DNA of 64,000 bases from positions 58,719,623-58,783,622 of the forward strand of contig CM047429.1 in assembly GCA_026168455.1 (NCBI GenBank). The letters are read 5' to 3'. Below, piece by piece: positions 1-13,300 of this stretch. How positions within the stretch are numbered: the stretch's first letter is position 1; each line of letters starts with the position of its first letter. Below the pieces are notes generated by a model, which saw nothing but the letters and a program-made list of their open reading frames with translations, did not search any database and was not told the DNA's origin. Made by a program: the position numbers and the translations under genes. This DNA is from Theocolax elegans. Taxonomy: Eukaryota; Arthropoda; Insecta; Hymenoptera; Cerocephalidae.

Positions 1-11
1 ATCCTCGCTTA

Positions 12-520
12 TTAAGGATAGTCCGTACTTTATAGCTTCACAAATCCACCACCCGAAAATTTGCGAGAAGTGGCCCTGCCGTCGAATAGATTGAGTTCAT
101 ATTCGACAGTAATTATGGACATTTAAAGAAAATAGAGTTTTGCCACACATAATCAGAGTTGAGCGCCATAGCTATTGATGTAATGGTTAATTACATATTG
201 CTTATCTGATCGAAAAATCGGTATTTTCGACGAAAAGTGATAAGTACGAATCAATGACCAGAACACATATTCAAGTCGCTTCGTACTTATCACTATTCGT
301 CGAAAATACTGATTATTCGATCAGCTAAGCAATATGTAATTAACCATTACATTAATAGCTATGTCACTCAACTCTAATTTTGTGTGGTAAAAACTTTATT
401 TTCTTTAAATGTCGATAATTATTGTCGAATACAAACTCAACCTACTTGACGGCAGCACCACTCCTGTTCGCAAATTTTCGGGTAGCGGGTTTGTGAAGCT
501 ATCAGTACGAACTCCCTTTA
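12..520. mobile_element. Foldback/MITE-like element with ~235-bp terminal inverted repeats
   Basis: The two halves are imperfect reverse complements: about 16-248 pairs with about 278-516, around a spacer of roughly 30 bases. Clear matching blocks include CACCCGAAAATTTGCG (left) with CGCAAATTTTCGGGTAG (right), and TAATGGTTAATTACATATTG with its complement near 331-350. The left tip is preceded by TTAA (12-15) and starts GG; the right tip ends CCC followed by TTTA (517-520), which could be a decayed TTAA duplication. No transposase is present, so it would be non-autonomous. TTAA-type ends suggest a piggyBac-like origin, but that is inference from the flank only. Mismatches and small indels between the arms show that it is old. 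Confidence 0.75.
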
Positions 521-2918
521 TATTGGTTCGTGAAGGCCGATAAATTTTATATATTGAAATGATTATTAATATTTATTTTTTGGAAAAAATGTTGTATTAG
601 TTTCGCAAATAAATTACATTTAACATTACATTTTGGAGGCAAATAACCAGTAAGAATTGAATTAATATTTTTTATAATTTTTATACTATGGAAGGGTCGG
701 TCGTATTCTTGTAAATTAGAATTTTTCATTAGTAACGTTATAGTCTACGCTATACTACGACATAACTATTTGCCGGAGCTATTCATCTCTGTCGCCGTCT
801 TTCTTCTTTCACTCGTTTAAACATTGAAACTAAAAAGTTCACTAATGATTAGTGAGCCCTTGGATATCACTATAACAATTAATGATATAACAATTAATGA
901 AATTGATTATCTCAAAAAAATAAAGTTACGTTATACAAACTGATTTTTGAAAATGAACAAGTTTCACTTAGACAATTGTTAAACAACTTTATAGATCACT
1001 AATTAGAAGTAGAATTTACCTAATTTAGCAGTGTAAAAAGTTTCACTAATGCAATCAGTGAACTTTTCACTATTTTAACGTTATAGATCACTAACTAATA
1101 ATAAAACTTTATTAAGTGAAATGCGTTTCGCTACCTTAATTAGTCACATTTTCACTATTTTAACTTTAGATATTTAATTTATAAAACATGTTACATTAAA
1201 CAATTATCAAAATAAATTTTATCAAATCGATCCAATAAAATTAATCAATTTAAAACGCTTCCCAAAACTTTAAAGAGTTTATATTAAACCAGATGAGAAA
1301 CAGGATTTTTTTCAAAGCTTCGATCGTCGTGTTGGTTTAAACAACGATTTCAAGTATAGCGGACAAGCAACTATACTGATAGCATGCCAGTTGACCAAGA
1401 GAACGAGACAGTCTACGAAATGAAGAGAAACGAAGAGAGGTAGAGAGAAGAGAATGTAGGAATTCGACACCCAACGTACGAGGCGCGCTTCCCTGCATCC
1501 GCGCAGAATAATGAAGCGGCACCGTGCATCTCTACCTCTCTCTACAGTACCGATCAGGGAAGCTGTGCAAGGCCCACCAACTTTCCCGTCCCTTCTTCCA
1601 CCCCCTTCGGCATTGTTGACGCGCGTAGCGCTACCTCGACCATCTGCACGCTCGCGTTTCTCAAATAAAACGGCTCACGACCTCACTCTGCAACTCCTTC
1701 AAGCTACTTCATTTTGCATACGATTTATAGCTGTTGTTATACATACATACACATATATATATTTCTGCTGATTTTTGTTGCGTTGTTTTTTTTTATATTA
1801 CGTATACATTATAATGTTGTACTGTTTTAATTATATGTCTGATCGAGCAATCAAACACACTATAACCAAAATTATTATTTACGCATACGTTTGCTATATA
1901 TGTATATATGTATTTACAGCATATAATATAATTTTAGATGTTAACAAGGCAGAAATCATCATAAATTATAGCTATAATAGCCCTATAAACTTTTAGAACC
2001 GTGCAATAATCGAATTCTCCGTAGGATTATAATGAATAATACAATTATACTTGTTAATTAAGCGATTAATGCATACATTGTTCATCGTATAACATTCTCA
2101 TGTTATCATGGTATTATATATAACATTGGTCACATTGATATTGAAATTTAACGATGAATTCATTAAGTGGCAATTATCCGCGAAATACCATTGTTGATCG
2201 TTACATTGCATTTTATAATAGTCTATTATATAATAGTATTGTATACAATTTTCGATCTATACTTTTTTGAGAGGGATATTTTCCATGTGTTTGTGAACGT
2301 TAAATTTTCAAAAACAAGACGATATATACGATATACGTTTGTTAGAATATTATGGATAACGCATAATGAAATTTATGCACCGATATCCGTAAAATATTTA
2401 GATCAAAGTGAAGAAATTTAATTATTTAAATAAATTATTTATTTCTTCTTTCTTCATGCTTATTTTATGTTTATTATTTCACTTTTGGTAATTTTTATAA
2501 TACCTATACAATTTTCTTAGTAATACGTACGATCAAGATTACACTAATATGAATAATAACATTGTTACCTTACACGTTGTATGTAATCAATACTGAAAGG
2601 AGTGATTTTAGATGAGACGAATTTGAAGTATTAATAATATGAGTGTGTGCAATATTTTTACAAGTTAGATGTAGGACAACTTTTTTCAAAAGGCTAAGCT
2701 AACAATACATATATTCTAATAAGGTATTTATATGCATAAGTATAACGTGTACTCGCTCCGCTAAATAAGTTACAATTCCTTGCGTATAAATGCGAAGTGG
2801 GACGTATGCTAGATGATATAGATAGAAATACACAAGTATATGAATACACATTGTAAAATAAAGAAGTTTTATTTTGAATTGTTCATAAATTAGTAAGTGC
2901 ACTAGAAATAAAGGTCGA
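521..2918. other. Non-coding AT-rich stretch with a GC-richer island
   Basis: No gene is recognisable. A GC- and CpG-richer patch at about 1,440-1,700 has open frames on both strands (for example 1,511-1,771 plus and 1,337-1,522 minus), but these are rich in Ser/Arg/Pro/Leu low complexity and match no family I know. The remainder is AT-rich sequence with short (AT)n runs and stop codons in all frames. The degenerate repeat at about 985-1,165 is listed separately. Confidence 0.6.
985..1165. repeat. Degenerate tandem repeat, two ~90-bp units
   Basis: Two adjacent units share the order AACTTTATAGATCACTAA (985) / AACGTTATAGATCACTAA (1,077), then an AT-rich stretch, an AGTTTCACTA / CGTTTCGCTA block, and end with TTTTCACTATTTTAAC. 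An additional related piece, AAAAAGTTCACTAATG, lies at about 833-848 and resembles AAAAAGTTTCACTAATG at 1,036. The units are diverged by substitutions and indels, so this is an old local duplication or remnant of a repeat family. No coding potential is seen. Confidence 0.45.
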
Positions 2919-3673
2919 CGCGCTCAATACATGGGATTTCATATATAGTCGTCAAATCGTCTGAAAATTTAGTGTTTTGTGGTTTATGATTTTGTAAACA
3001 AAAATTCTTGTAATTACAAAACTCTAAAGTTCATATAAATTGAGATATTGACGGTTAAAAGTCGTCTGAGTGGTCAGTTATGTACTGACAGCGAGTCAGT
3101 TATAAGTAGAGAATGAGTTTTTCTGAGAACACGAGGTAAAATCGCATGAATGTTTATTCTGATAACTTTATCTCACAGGTCAAGGTCAATTGAAAGACAA
3201 AATAAAATAACAAATCGAAAATACTTTTTTAATAACAGAAATACGTACATTGTTTAGCTAATAGTTGGGCACATTTACCGTATATTATGGATCTTCACCT
3301 ATGATCCATAGTCAACGATATCTTGATGTATTCGTCTCGTAACTTAGCAACATATTTCCCGAATAAAGGACTGTTATTCGTTATTTTACTTTAATCTTGA
3401 ATTGGTCTTTTACCGTGGCTCGTGAGGTATACAAATACAGTAAAGGTCACCTTGTGTGTCCAACTATAAGCTTTCAACTAAAGATTTAGTCTTATAATCT
3501 CAACGTCAGTATATTAACTGTCGATTCAGACGACCTTTCACCATTAATACCTCGAATTATATGAACTTTAGACTTTCGTGACTGAAAGCAATTTTGGTCA
3601 GGAAGTCATAGACTACAATATATTAAATTTTCAATCAATTTCACTGTTGTATAAAATCCCGTGTATTGTGCGC
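2919..3673. mobile_element. Old ~755-bp foldback element with ~300-bp terminal inverted repeats
   Basis: The left end GCGCTCAATACATGGGATTT and the right end (reverse complement GCGCACAATACACGGGATTT) start long imperfect inverted repeats. Further matching blocks are CTAAAGTTCATATAA (about 3,025) against its complement near 3,560, and GTCGTCTGAGTGG (3,061) against a complementary block near 3,525. Similarity continues inward to about 3,215 on the left and 3,375 on the right, leaving about 160 bases in the middle. No transposase frame is present. No convincing target-site duplication is visible, so the superfamily is unassigned. Divergence between arms indicates an ancient insertion. Confidence 0.7.
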
Positions 3674-5687
3674 ATGGTCCCTTTACGGTTTACATTTATA
3701 AATAAATAATTTTCGATGCATTTGTCTAAAATTATGTAATGATTATAATTTAACTTTGATATCAAAATTTATTATACGATTTCTATATACAGTAAACGTT
3801 AAAAAAACCAAAACTATTATTTTCTTCATAATAATTCGTTCATACTTTTTCCCTTTTTTTCGATTAATCTAAGGAATATATGATATTGTTGGTCTTATCA
3901 GTGGAAAGATTTAAATTCTAATGAATAAGAGTATACGTGAAAGCTTTAAATTGGTTCGAAGTGAAGTTGGACGTAGAGGACATCTAGTATGAAACATAAA
4001 ATATAAGGATAATTCAATCCATGTAAAAGCAGCTAACGCTTTCAAATGATAATGAGGAAAATTACTGAATTCTTTTTTACAGCATCATACCAACCATAAA
4101 AAAGTCATTTTTCAATTTTTACGATTTCCACAATTTTTATCAAAAGACGTATTCTCAATTTTCCCTATTATATATTTTTCAAACGAATTATACTGAATTA
4201 TTCAGTTATTTAGTTAGTATTTTAAATAAGCACATTAATTTTAGTAAAAAGTTAAAGCGCAAATGTACACTAAATTTTTTTTTACCTCATCTTAGTATGC
4301 TTATTTTTATATACAAAAGAGATAAAATAAATTATTATGAAAGCGGAAACTGTAAATTGAAGTTACTTAAATGTCTGCGGAAATGGACATTTGTAAAATG
4401 TAAGGTGCACCGTTTAAATAAATATAACAGAATAGGGACAAATACAAAGGAAAAGAAACATCGATATATCCAAACGATAAATACTGAATCGCTAGCTAGA
4501 CAAAAAGAAGTTATCCATCTTGAAATTATCATGTGTAAAATACCGCGATAGCTCGAAAATCTCTTACCGATTTTTTGAGTGTACGAAAAAATTTTTGATA
4601 TCCATCCAAAAGGAAAGAAAAGAACGGGGTAAAATCTTTTGCTCGAAGAAAAAGGGAGTGAGAGAGCGAGAGAGAAGGGGGGATGTAGAAGAGGTTAGCT
4701 GCAGTGCGCAGAAGCCTGACGTCGCGTACAAATTGCACGTGGCTGTTCCACAGACTGCGGCTGCATGAAATAATCATTCGCGGAGTAATATTTAAACCGG
4801 CTCTCGGAGTCTCTAGTGTAACATCAATCGGAATAATCCCGTGGTCGGCGTTCAACTTTCTCTCGCTCTACCCTTTTCTCGTTCGCTCCTACATCCTATC
4901 CGTCTTGTTATCTCGCTTTTTCTTCGTCCCTTACGCTTTCTCATTCTCGCGCGTTCTCTCTGTCTTCGGGAAATACATTAAGCGCACGTGAAACTTAACT
5001 CGTGATGGTATTTTTTATTCAGCGCATCGCCCAAGCTCTTCCTCAACGAGAAGTAATTTCTTCACGGTCCGTGAACCGTATATATCTTTCGTAAAAACGA
5101 TATAGAGAATATTCAATTTGCTTCCGTCAATAAATAACTAGGCGGAAAATTGCGCCTCTAAGCCTTTTTTTGTTGTCGCTCGGTGCCTTTTCTTTCTTTA
5201 TATCGCTCTACCTGCACTGATATCCAATGTTATTTTATGACAATACACCTTCTAACTTCCTTGATATGCTACTCTTACTTCTTTTATATACTATTTGTTG
5301 CGTATCTTCACGTCAATACCAACATTTTTCTTCCCCCTCTCTCCACTTCACCTAATTTTTATATTAATGCTTATACTAAATATAAATTTTCTTTTTATCT
5401 AAAAAATAGATTTCCTGCAAGATATAGTTATCGTTTTTGAAATAATTGAATGTATATAAGAATACCTTTTATCCTCTGACTTTTTAAAAGCCAAGAATGA
5501 AAATTGAATTTTTTAGAAAGTCAATCTCGTCACGTAATGAATTGCTTAATTTTAAATTCTAGGTAATTGCATTAGTTTATTTTTAGGACAGTTCAGAAAA
5601 GTCATATTACTTGTGGATGACAAATTGATGTTCTAATTGTATGGGCATTCAATTTTTAAAATTTAAACGAGGAATATGCTACATTAT
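3674..5687. other. Non-coding stretch, no gene seen
   Basis: AT-rich DNA with one GC-richer, purine/pyrimidine-rich block at about 4,610-4,980 containing GAGAGAGCGAGAGAGAAGGGG and a following CTCGCT-rich segment. The open frames in that block (4,529-4,855 minus, 4,704-4,991 plus) overlap on opposite strands and are dominated by Ser/Leu/Phe low complexity, so I do not call them genes. Confidence 0.55.
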
Positions 5688-6079
5688 TTAAGGGGGTTCC
5701 ATACTCAACTTTTAATGATTAATTAATAAAAAAGTAGAACAGTATTTGAAAAAATAAGAGAAGAGGCGCCTTCGTCTATTGACAATCTAACTGTGTGCTG
5801 AATTTTAGATTAAAATATTATGGCGTTTTCGAGAAAAGTCTTACCAAAAATATCGAATTATTTCACCTCGTTGAGGTTAGGTTCACATTTTTGGTAAGAC
5901 TTTTCTCAAAAACGCAATATAATTTTAATCTGAAATTCAGCACACAGTTACATTATTAATAAACGAAGGCGCCTCTTCTCTTATTTTTTCACATACTCTT
6001 TTATTTACAAATTTATTACTAATAATCACGATTGCCGATAAGGTAGGGAGGATAAATATTGACTATGGCACCTCGTTAA
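5688..6079. mobile_element. TTAA-flanked MITE, ~384 bp, long inverted repeats
   Basis: The element is bounded by TTAA at 5,688-5,691 and at 6,076-6,079. Its tips are GGGGGTTCCATACTC on the left and, as reverse complement of the right end, CGAGGTGCCATAGTC, matching with a few changes. The inner arms match almost perfectly: AAGAGAAGAGGCGCCTTCG (5,757) against its complement near 5,964-5,982, and TTTGGTAAGACTTTTCTC (about 5,891) against the block near 5,833. A small apex containing CACCTCGTTGAGGTTAGG can form its own hairpin. No transposase is encoded. A TTAA target-site duplication is the hallmark of piggyBac-type transposition, so this is probably a non-autonomous piggyBac-like element. Confidence 0.8.
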
Positions 6080-6909
6080 TAGATGTTCTCAACAGTCATG
6101 AATTTAAAAAGAGTTTTAATAGTTTAAATAGATCAATTTTAAAATAAATTTTTCCCGGTATTTTGTTCAATAATAATGTTTGTATTTAAGTAACAATTCT
6201 TTTAAAATTTTGGAAAGTGGTAATGATAATGCTTACAAGAGGTGTAAATCATAAATGACTTATATAGTTGGGCAATAAACAATAATGAAATAATGAAATA
6301 GTACGATATAGTTACGGTATACCGCAGTCGTAAAGCTAAAGTTCTCGCGCAGTTGCTTTCATTCGCTCTTGTGTGATCGATTAATTAGCGTCTTCTCCAT
6401 AGCCTCGCAAGAGGATTTCTAACATACTTGAGGATATTTACTGTACGGACGACACGAGGAAGCTAAGCTTGCACATGAAATAAAAAAAAACGTCAGAAGA
6501 TGAAGAAGAAAAAGGAGAAGAAGAAGACTTAGACCTCGAAATACCGGCCTCTCGCAATTGCACTTTTTCCTTTCCTACAATTTTCCCTCTTTCTTCCTCT
6601 TCTTCTACCGTTTTTCGTGTTAATACATGTACTTAGAAAAAGGTGAGCCAAATGGAATAACGGATGCCATTAATTTAATGCTTGGTGAGCAAAGAGAAAG
6701 AAGAAGATAGAACGATTACATCTAGTGCAACTTGAGATCTGAGCGTTTTGCAAGGGCTATGCTTCTTGGAAAAAGTATTTTACAAACTTTTGAGAGAAAA
6801 ATAAATTGAGAGAGCGGAATGACGAGGCAAGGTGACCAAACATAACGACGAGATGATGAATCTAACAAAAATGTAAAATATCGTGATAAAAATTATAATG
6901 TTCTAGAGG
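6080..6909. other. Non-coding stretch with GAA-rich purine tract
   Basis: No gene is seen. A purine-rich run near 6,497-6,528 (GAAGATGAAGAAGAAAAAGG and on) gives a short Lys-rich frame that stops at once. CpG-containing sequence surrounds it at about 6,310-6,720. Confidence 0.5.
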
Positions 6910-7368
6910 TACACTGAAAACATATTAGGAGAACCGAAGCACTACCTGTAGTTTAACGGCTGTACTTAGATTTGGTATAAGCGCTGCACTAATTTTAGGA
7001 GAGAATACGTCCTAAAATGCGGAATAACTTCTGGACGTACAATGTTAGCGGTACACTTTTCTTACGAATAGTTCTTTATATAGTTATAAAAGGCTAATTA
7101 TAATTTGAGAATTAAAGCAGTGTATTATTTAAAACATATATTTTGTTAATTTCGATAACTATAATTATAATCTCGCTGTAAAATTCCTATCCGCATATTC
7201 TTTATGATTTTGAGGTTAAATATTTTAAGAAGTGAACGAGACCGATAGAGCGCTGAAAAGCGGACAACATACGTCCTAAACGGAAGGGCAAACGCAAGCT
7301 TTGGGTTTAGGACAGTCGGTGTCCATACGAGGACGTATTATGTCCTAATGTTCAGTGTTTTCAGTGTA
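6910..7368. mobile_element. TA-flanked MITE, ~455 bp, tip CACTGAAAACA
   Basis: The left end reads TA-CACTGAAAACATATTAGGAG (6,910 on). The right end, reverse complemented, reads TA-CACTGAAAACACTGAACATT. Eleven terminal bases match exactly, flanked by TA on both sides, and a second matching block (ATTAGGA) follows. The interior repeats the motif TACGTCCTAA (about 7,006 and 7,268) and its complement (GGACGTA near 7,031 and 7,331), so it carries several subterminal copies of one octamer-like site. No transposase is encoded. A TA target duplication is typical of the Tc1/mariner superfamily; assignment to it is inference. Confidence 0.65.
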
Positions 7369-10300
7369 GGGTATTCCCAATACGCAACGATAAGAAGAAA
7401 ATAGAGAATATTCGGAACATGAAAATTGAATTAAGAGTGAAAGAGTTCCCTAACGAAAGTGAACGAAGAAGAAGTCAAGAAAGATAAAATGACTGCTGAT
7501 GCTTCTGTTACCTAAGATTATCGATCAAAAATGCATCGATCGTCCTTTAAAACCAGTATCTCATCTGTGCTTTCCTACGGTCTATTAGATTTTCACCGAC
7601 CTCTAAAGAGCCTGCTAATACACTACCAAGATTCTTCTCTTTTTTCGTCCTATTTTTTTTCTATCTCCGACAGCCCCGCTGAAAAAAGGGTAAATGTTCA
7701 AAGGATGTAGATAGATATTAAAAGGAAGGATGAATGAAGGTGATATTATATTTGAAATAATTATTGCTGTTTATTATAAATATTCATTTTTTTATTTATA
7801 TTAATTCGTAATTTGTTGTAAAATTAATAAATTTAAATAGCTGTCGAAAGATATATTGTGTATTGTTTTCTTGTGGTTTTCTAGTTATTCTACTTTAAAC
7901 ATTTTAATGTGCAATTTGTTTATTAAAACTGAAATTTCCAAAGTACTATCATTTGTTCAATGAAATTTTCAATTTCTCTAGGACAATGTTGTTCGAAAGT
8001 CCGGGAAGCCCTTCGCGTTGTTTACTGAAAGGCTTTTCAATGAATTTCAACACTTGATGGGTCTTGACGCGAGATGAATGTTTGTCTTCGAGCATCTTCG
8101 GGTGTTATATAGAAGACCAGACATCCTAAAGTGGAGTTCCGAAATTCTCATCTCGTAGCGTTTCTCCTCTCTCATTAAAAATCAAACTTTACTCTTAATT
8201 TCCTAGAGAGAATATTAGCATTCCGTTATTACACAGTGATTACATGCTAGACCACTGCTAATTGCGAATATCCTTTTCAATATTACAAACGAAATTCTTT
8301 TCTTAAAACAAATTTTAATAACGATTTCTAATTTATATTGCTAATTATATGAAACGATTGTGCACCGTTTGAATTTCTCATCACAGAAGAATTTATATTT
8401 AATAAAAAAAAATTGTACAAAATTGGTAACTCAAATAATTTTAAAATGTTTAATATATAGTATAATTAAAGAGATTGATTTTGCAGGAGATCAGCAGTTG
8501 GATGGTAGTTTACGAAACCCCGACTTCGCAGCTAACGTCGCTTTCACTAAAGTCGACTCTGGCCATATCGAAGGAGAAACTTCTAAGGGTTTAACGCGAG
8601 TATTTTAATCGGTTCGAACCGATTGAGAACCATATAGGGAGCTTTTGTACGTAACCTAACGTTTTCGGTAAAATTTTTACTTTATATATTTGTTTCCGAA
8701 TTCATTATTAGTTCCGTACTTTGTAGTTGAACGTGATATATTGCTAATATTTCATACGGTATAATTATTTATTATTATAATACATTAATTACTAATCTAT
8801 ATTTTTAACAGGATGAAATAATAATTTTCGTCTTTACATTTGCATTATGTAGGTTTTTAATTGTTAAATGAGTGAGGAGAATTTTAAAGATGAAAACATT
8901 GAATTTATGTAAAGAAATATTCATAATAAGTTATACGAACGATGTTCAAAATTACCACTATAGCATTTATTATTGTTATTATTTCATCTCAATTAGCGTA
9001 TGAAATATTAAAATTAAAAATTCCGTTTTTAAGAGTTTCATCCTAAAGCAAACGTTAATCCAATCCCAAAAGTTCATTTCCACAGGAGCTGTATCCTTAC
9101 GAATGCTTCTATATAATCGCAAAAGCATTTTATATCAGGCTTGCTTTCACGTGAACCATGGGAGAATTTAAAATTTCCTTTTTATGTAAATTTTACCTAC
9201 ACAAACATTATCTGTGTTTTAAAATCTTGCTTACAGAGGTTTAATTTACACAGCTGTACTATTTTCTTTATTTTTATTATTTTCAAAAACATTTTTCATC
9301 AAAATCTCCTTGAGCAATTCATGTTAATGTTCCTTCGAATGTAGAGAAAACTTTAATAAAATTTATTATAAGGATATCAATAAAACGTATCATCGAATAC
9401 AAACTTTACAAACAATTTTTTTAACACTGATTTAGATCATAGGCTTTAGTGGTTTAACATTCTTTTCTGAATAATTTTAACAGAATATTGTTTAGATAAG
9501 TAAAAAGTAGTAACTTCTACTAGAAACCTTACGTGGAGAGAACAAATTAATCAAAATTACCCAATTGTTAAGGTTAAACTTCTGGCGTTTGCCAGGTTAT
9601 GCAATTCTTGTTCAAAATATCACGTAAAAAGTGAGAACGATTTTGAAAATTTTACCACGTTAGAAGTAATTTTTACTAAGGGAGGACGCTTCGACTATGT
9701 TTTCTTTCTCAATTTTTATGGTAATAAAACTATAATTTTTATCTAAAATACTTAGACATTTTTTATAAAACTTATCTTGCTGTGCACTTTTTCTGATTTA
9801 AATAAAATTCACCAAATTCACTAAAATGGTATTTTTTAAATATTTAAGCAGTAGAACTGAGGATACAATATTTCTAATATTAATTGTTTATTAGTAAGAA
9901 ATGTAATAGAGTAAATATATTAACAATTTTCTCTGCGTGTCACATCTATCAGAATTTCCTAAAGTTTTTTTTATGACGATTGTAATAGTATATTGTATTT
10001 TATATCTGTTTTGTTTATAATGATTTCATAGATAATTGCTACATTTTTTTTCATTATATAAGATCTTGTAGTTAAATTTAAAAGCTTCTTAAAAGTCAAT
10101 GACAGTCAATTCAAATTTGCTTCTGTCATTTTACAAAATTCGGAAAATTTTTATTAAAAGCCTCTATTATGCAATTATCTTTTCACTTTGATGCGCAATT
10201 GCTTGCTAAAAATATTAGGGATGAACGCTGAATTTTGAAATTAAATCAACATATCGAGTAATAAAATGTTAGTGTATTGTACAATTTTGGTTTTATAATA

Positions 10301-13300
10301 TTTTATAAAGATTACTAACGTTTTTACCATACTTTTATCTAAATTAATGTTTATTGATAAAAAAGATATAGACTAAATTTTATTGATTCAAAATACGTCA
10401 TGATCGTTTCAATTTAGTAGAAAAAAAATGCAGTATACAATTTTTATTTGATTTAATTATATTTGACAGTTAAGTTATTGCAACGACATTTCACTGGTGT
10501 AAGATACGTTTTGATGAATTACAATAATAAAAAAAAATTGAACGAGGGTAAAATAAGGTTTTTTAACGTTGAACTAACTGAATAAATGGAAAAGTATGGA
10601 AGATGTAAAAGTGCATGTGATAGAGTAAAGAAAGTCAAATAGCACGGTAGAAGCCTAGAGAAGATATAAAAGAAAAGGGTTGGAAGAGGGTTCGAATGCA
10701 TCGGTAGGTTGCGAAGTTTATGCGAGTATATAGAAAGCCGTTGCAGGTGCGCACACGGAGAATTAACAGCACATACCGTAGTGCCTGGCGCATATGAAAG
10801 TAGGGCGTATGAAAACGCGAAGCAAGTTTGCATTCCCCTCTGTCTTGCTGAAGCTTAGAGTAACACGTGCGATAACGGGAAAAGATGGTTCAAACAGAGC
10901 CTTCCAGTCAAGACGGTATACAACCAAGGGCTCGAAAAGAGACAGTTTAGCAGAGAGAAAGTCAACGGTTTAAAGGGCGAAGACGAAAAACAGTACCTGG
11001 ATAAAAGGAGCTAAAGTCAAGCTACGCCAAGGAAACTCAAGGAGGATAAAAGAAAATGAAACGGTTACGCGGATAATTTTGGCTACTTCTTATATATACA
11101 AACGAGGTTATATTTTCTTATATTGTACGTTTCCTGTCACTTAGTAAACTACTCCGCTTTACTCCTTTTTTTTGTTTTTCTGTCTCTTTTATTTTATCTT
11201 CTTTTCACGTTGTCGTTGTTAACTCGCGCATTAGCACCTGGATTTACATGAGTCAATACGGCTAGCACAGGTACAAATTGAGATTGAGGCTATGTGTATC
11301 TACTGTTGAAATAGGACAAAAATCCAAGCTTGATTGTTTGTGTGCATCCACACACAGTATAAACACAAATTTGAATCTGTGAAAGTGTGTCATGAAATTC
11401 AAATTTCATCCGTCTCGCTCATTTCGTTAGTTCCTCGCGTGGAAAATGGACTTCGTGGTATTGCTTTAAAGAAAATCGAATTTTACTTGTCTTTGTTTCA
11501 AGAATATATTTTAGTAAACATTTTTCGTATAATCATTTTTTACATCGTTTTTTTCACTTATATAAATAATGGGAAAAATATTTTCATACTTATAACTTTA
11601 AAAAATAACCTTACAACTTTAGCATTCTTTTATACTTTTTTAAAGGAAAAAAAGAAACATTTTTCAAAGTTCGATCGAACCATAGATCCTGTCACTGCGA
11701 CAGTTCTTAAAATAATATAAAATTTATATAAATACTATTTCAACAGCTTTAATAATAATTTACCTTTTAATATATTTATTATGCTTAAATTAATATTTTA
11801 AAAGGATATTAAATGTTAAGTAATTACTTTTAATCTACAAAATTTATAATTCTCTTCGAGTATTTTATATTAATTAGTACGTTAAATTTATGAAAAAATG
11901 CATGATTTATGATATTAATATCTTAAAATTATACTTCTTCATCTAGAAATTCAAAGTTGCACGGAACAAGAAAAAATAATTCTATCTTGAAATGTAAGAC
12001 CTGTTGGATTATTTGCCTTTCCGTGCTTATCTGCTATTTTCTTTTTATACTCGAATTCGAAAATTCGAACCTTTTAACGATATGAGACGTCGTTATTTGC
12101 GTGCCCGATAGCATCTCAGTAATTGTAGTAGCTGCCCATAAAAATTTGTTCGATGACACGTAACGGTGTAAAGTACGTGTGATCACCCTTCCACTTTCAA
12201 TACATTTTTTTTTTCGTTGTTGTTGTCTCACTCGCTCAAGGTGAGAGAGATAGGATTATAAATTTATAGGATGTAGCACTTTTTTCTTTTCTTTACGACT
12301 TTGACGTTTTACACAACACTTTTTAAAATCAGATATTCATATTTTCATCGGAGGTACTTATCAATGAAATTTTCAAAATAGGTCACGTTGAATTAATGAT
12401 GTTGACACGTACGATTTTTCTCGTAATATATTTTAAGATGCACGTGTATGCACACTGTTTGATGCTAAAATATTAATATGATAATTATAATTAGCATATT
12501 ATTAACTCATCGTTGTATCATATATATGTTATGGCAAGAAAATGAAAAAGAACGTTTTTGGTTAACAATAAAAATTCTTATATATAGGTATATATACATA
12601 TATTTCAATATTATAATAAATTATACTTAGAAAATTTATTATTTTCTCTAAAACTTTATGAAATACCGCTAAAGTAACCTCTAACAGTTTTCGTCAAGGA
12701 GAATTTTCTAAAATTTCATCAAAATCCATCATGAAAATATGGTGCGTTGACAATATGGGAGAATCAGGTCACATAAAATATTACTTAGTACGTGTTATCT
12801 TAATTATTCGTCAAGTTAATCTACCTAAATATATGTATATATTAAACTAAAATGAATAACTAAAGAAATACATAAATTTATTTAGCACCATGAAAAAGCT
12901 TAAAGAGTAAAGTTGATGGAGAAGGAAGAGAACGTGACAAAGGTATAAAAGTTGAGTGACGGCATCTGGCAGCCACACGGCATATTGTTTTCGTCCTATA
13001 CCCGCGACAGCTCCGTCATTCTTGGCTCACCCGTGAGATAGAAATTGGATAGTTCGAGAAAACTTTGATGCTGCTCCGATATTACTTTTCACCGGAATTT
13101 ATCTCTTAGTGAACAACCAAACTTTTCCCAACCTACTGGTATTTGTTGCTTCTAACTCATTCGATGTGTGTATATGTATAAATGTAGGTAAAATGGATAA
13201 TTACACGTCATACTGAGTTGTCGTAGTGGTGGATGTGCAACAACCGGTAAAGCTCGAAAAAAAAGGGGATCTCTAGGTAGGTATAAAAACGTTCATTATT

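Noticed and set aside
7982..8077. Possible plus-strand exon after TTTCTCTAG, beginning DNVVRKSGKPFALFTERL
   Set aside because: All three frames and the opposite strand are open over a similar length, there is no partner exon, and I recognise no family.
8473..8608. Frame after TTTTGCAG ending at a stop near 8,608
   Set aside because: Two plus-strand frames are open with different stops and neither looks like a known protein; could be a fragment of a decayed element.
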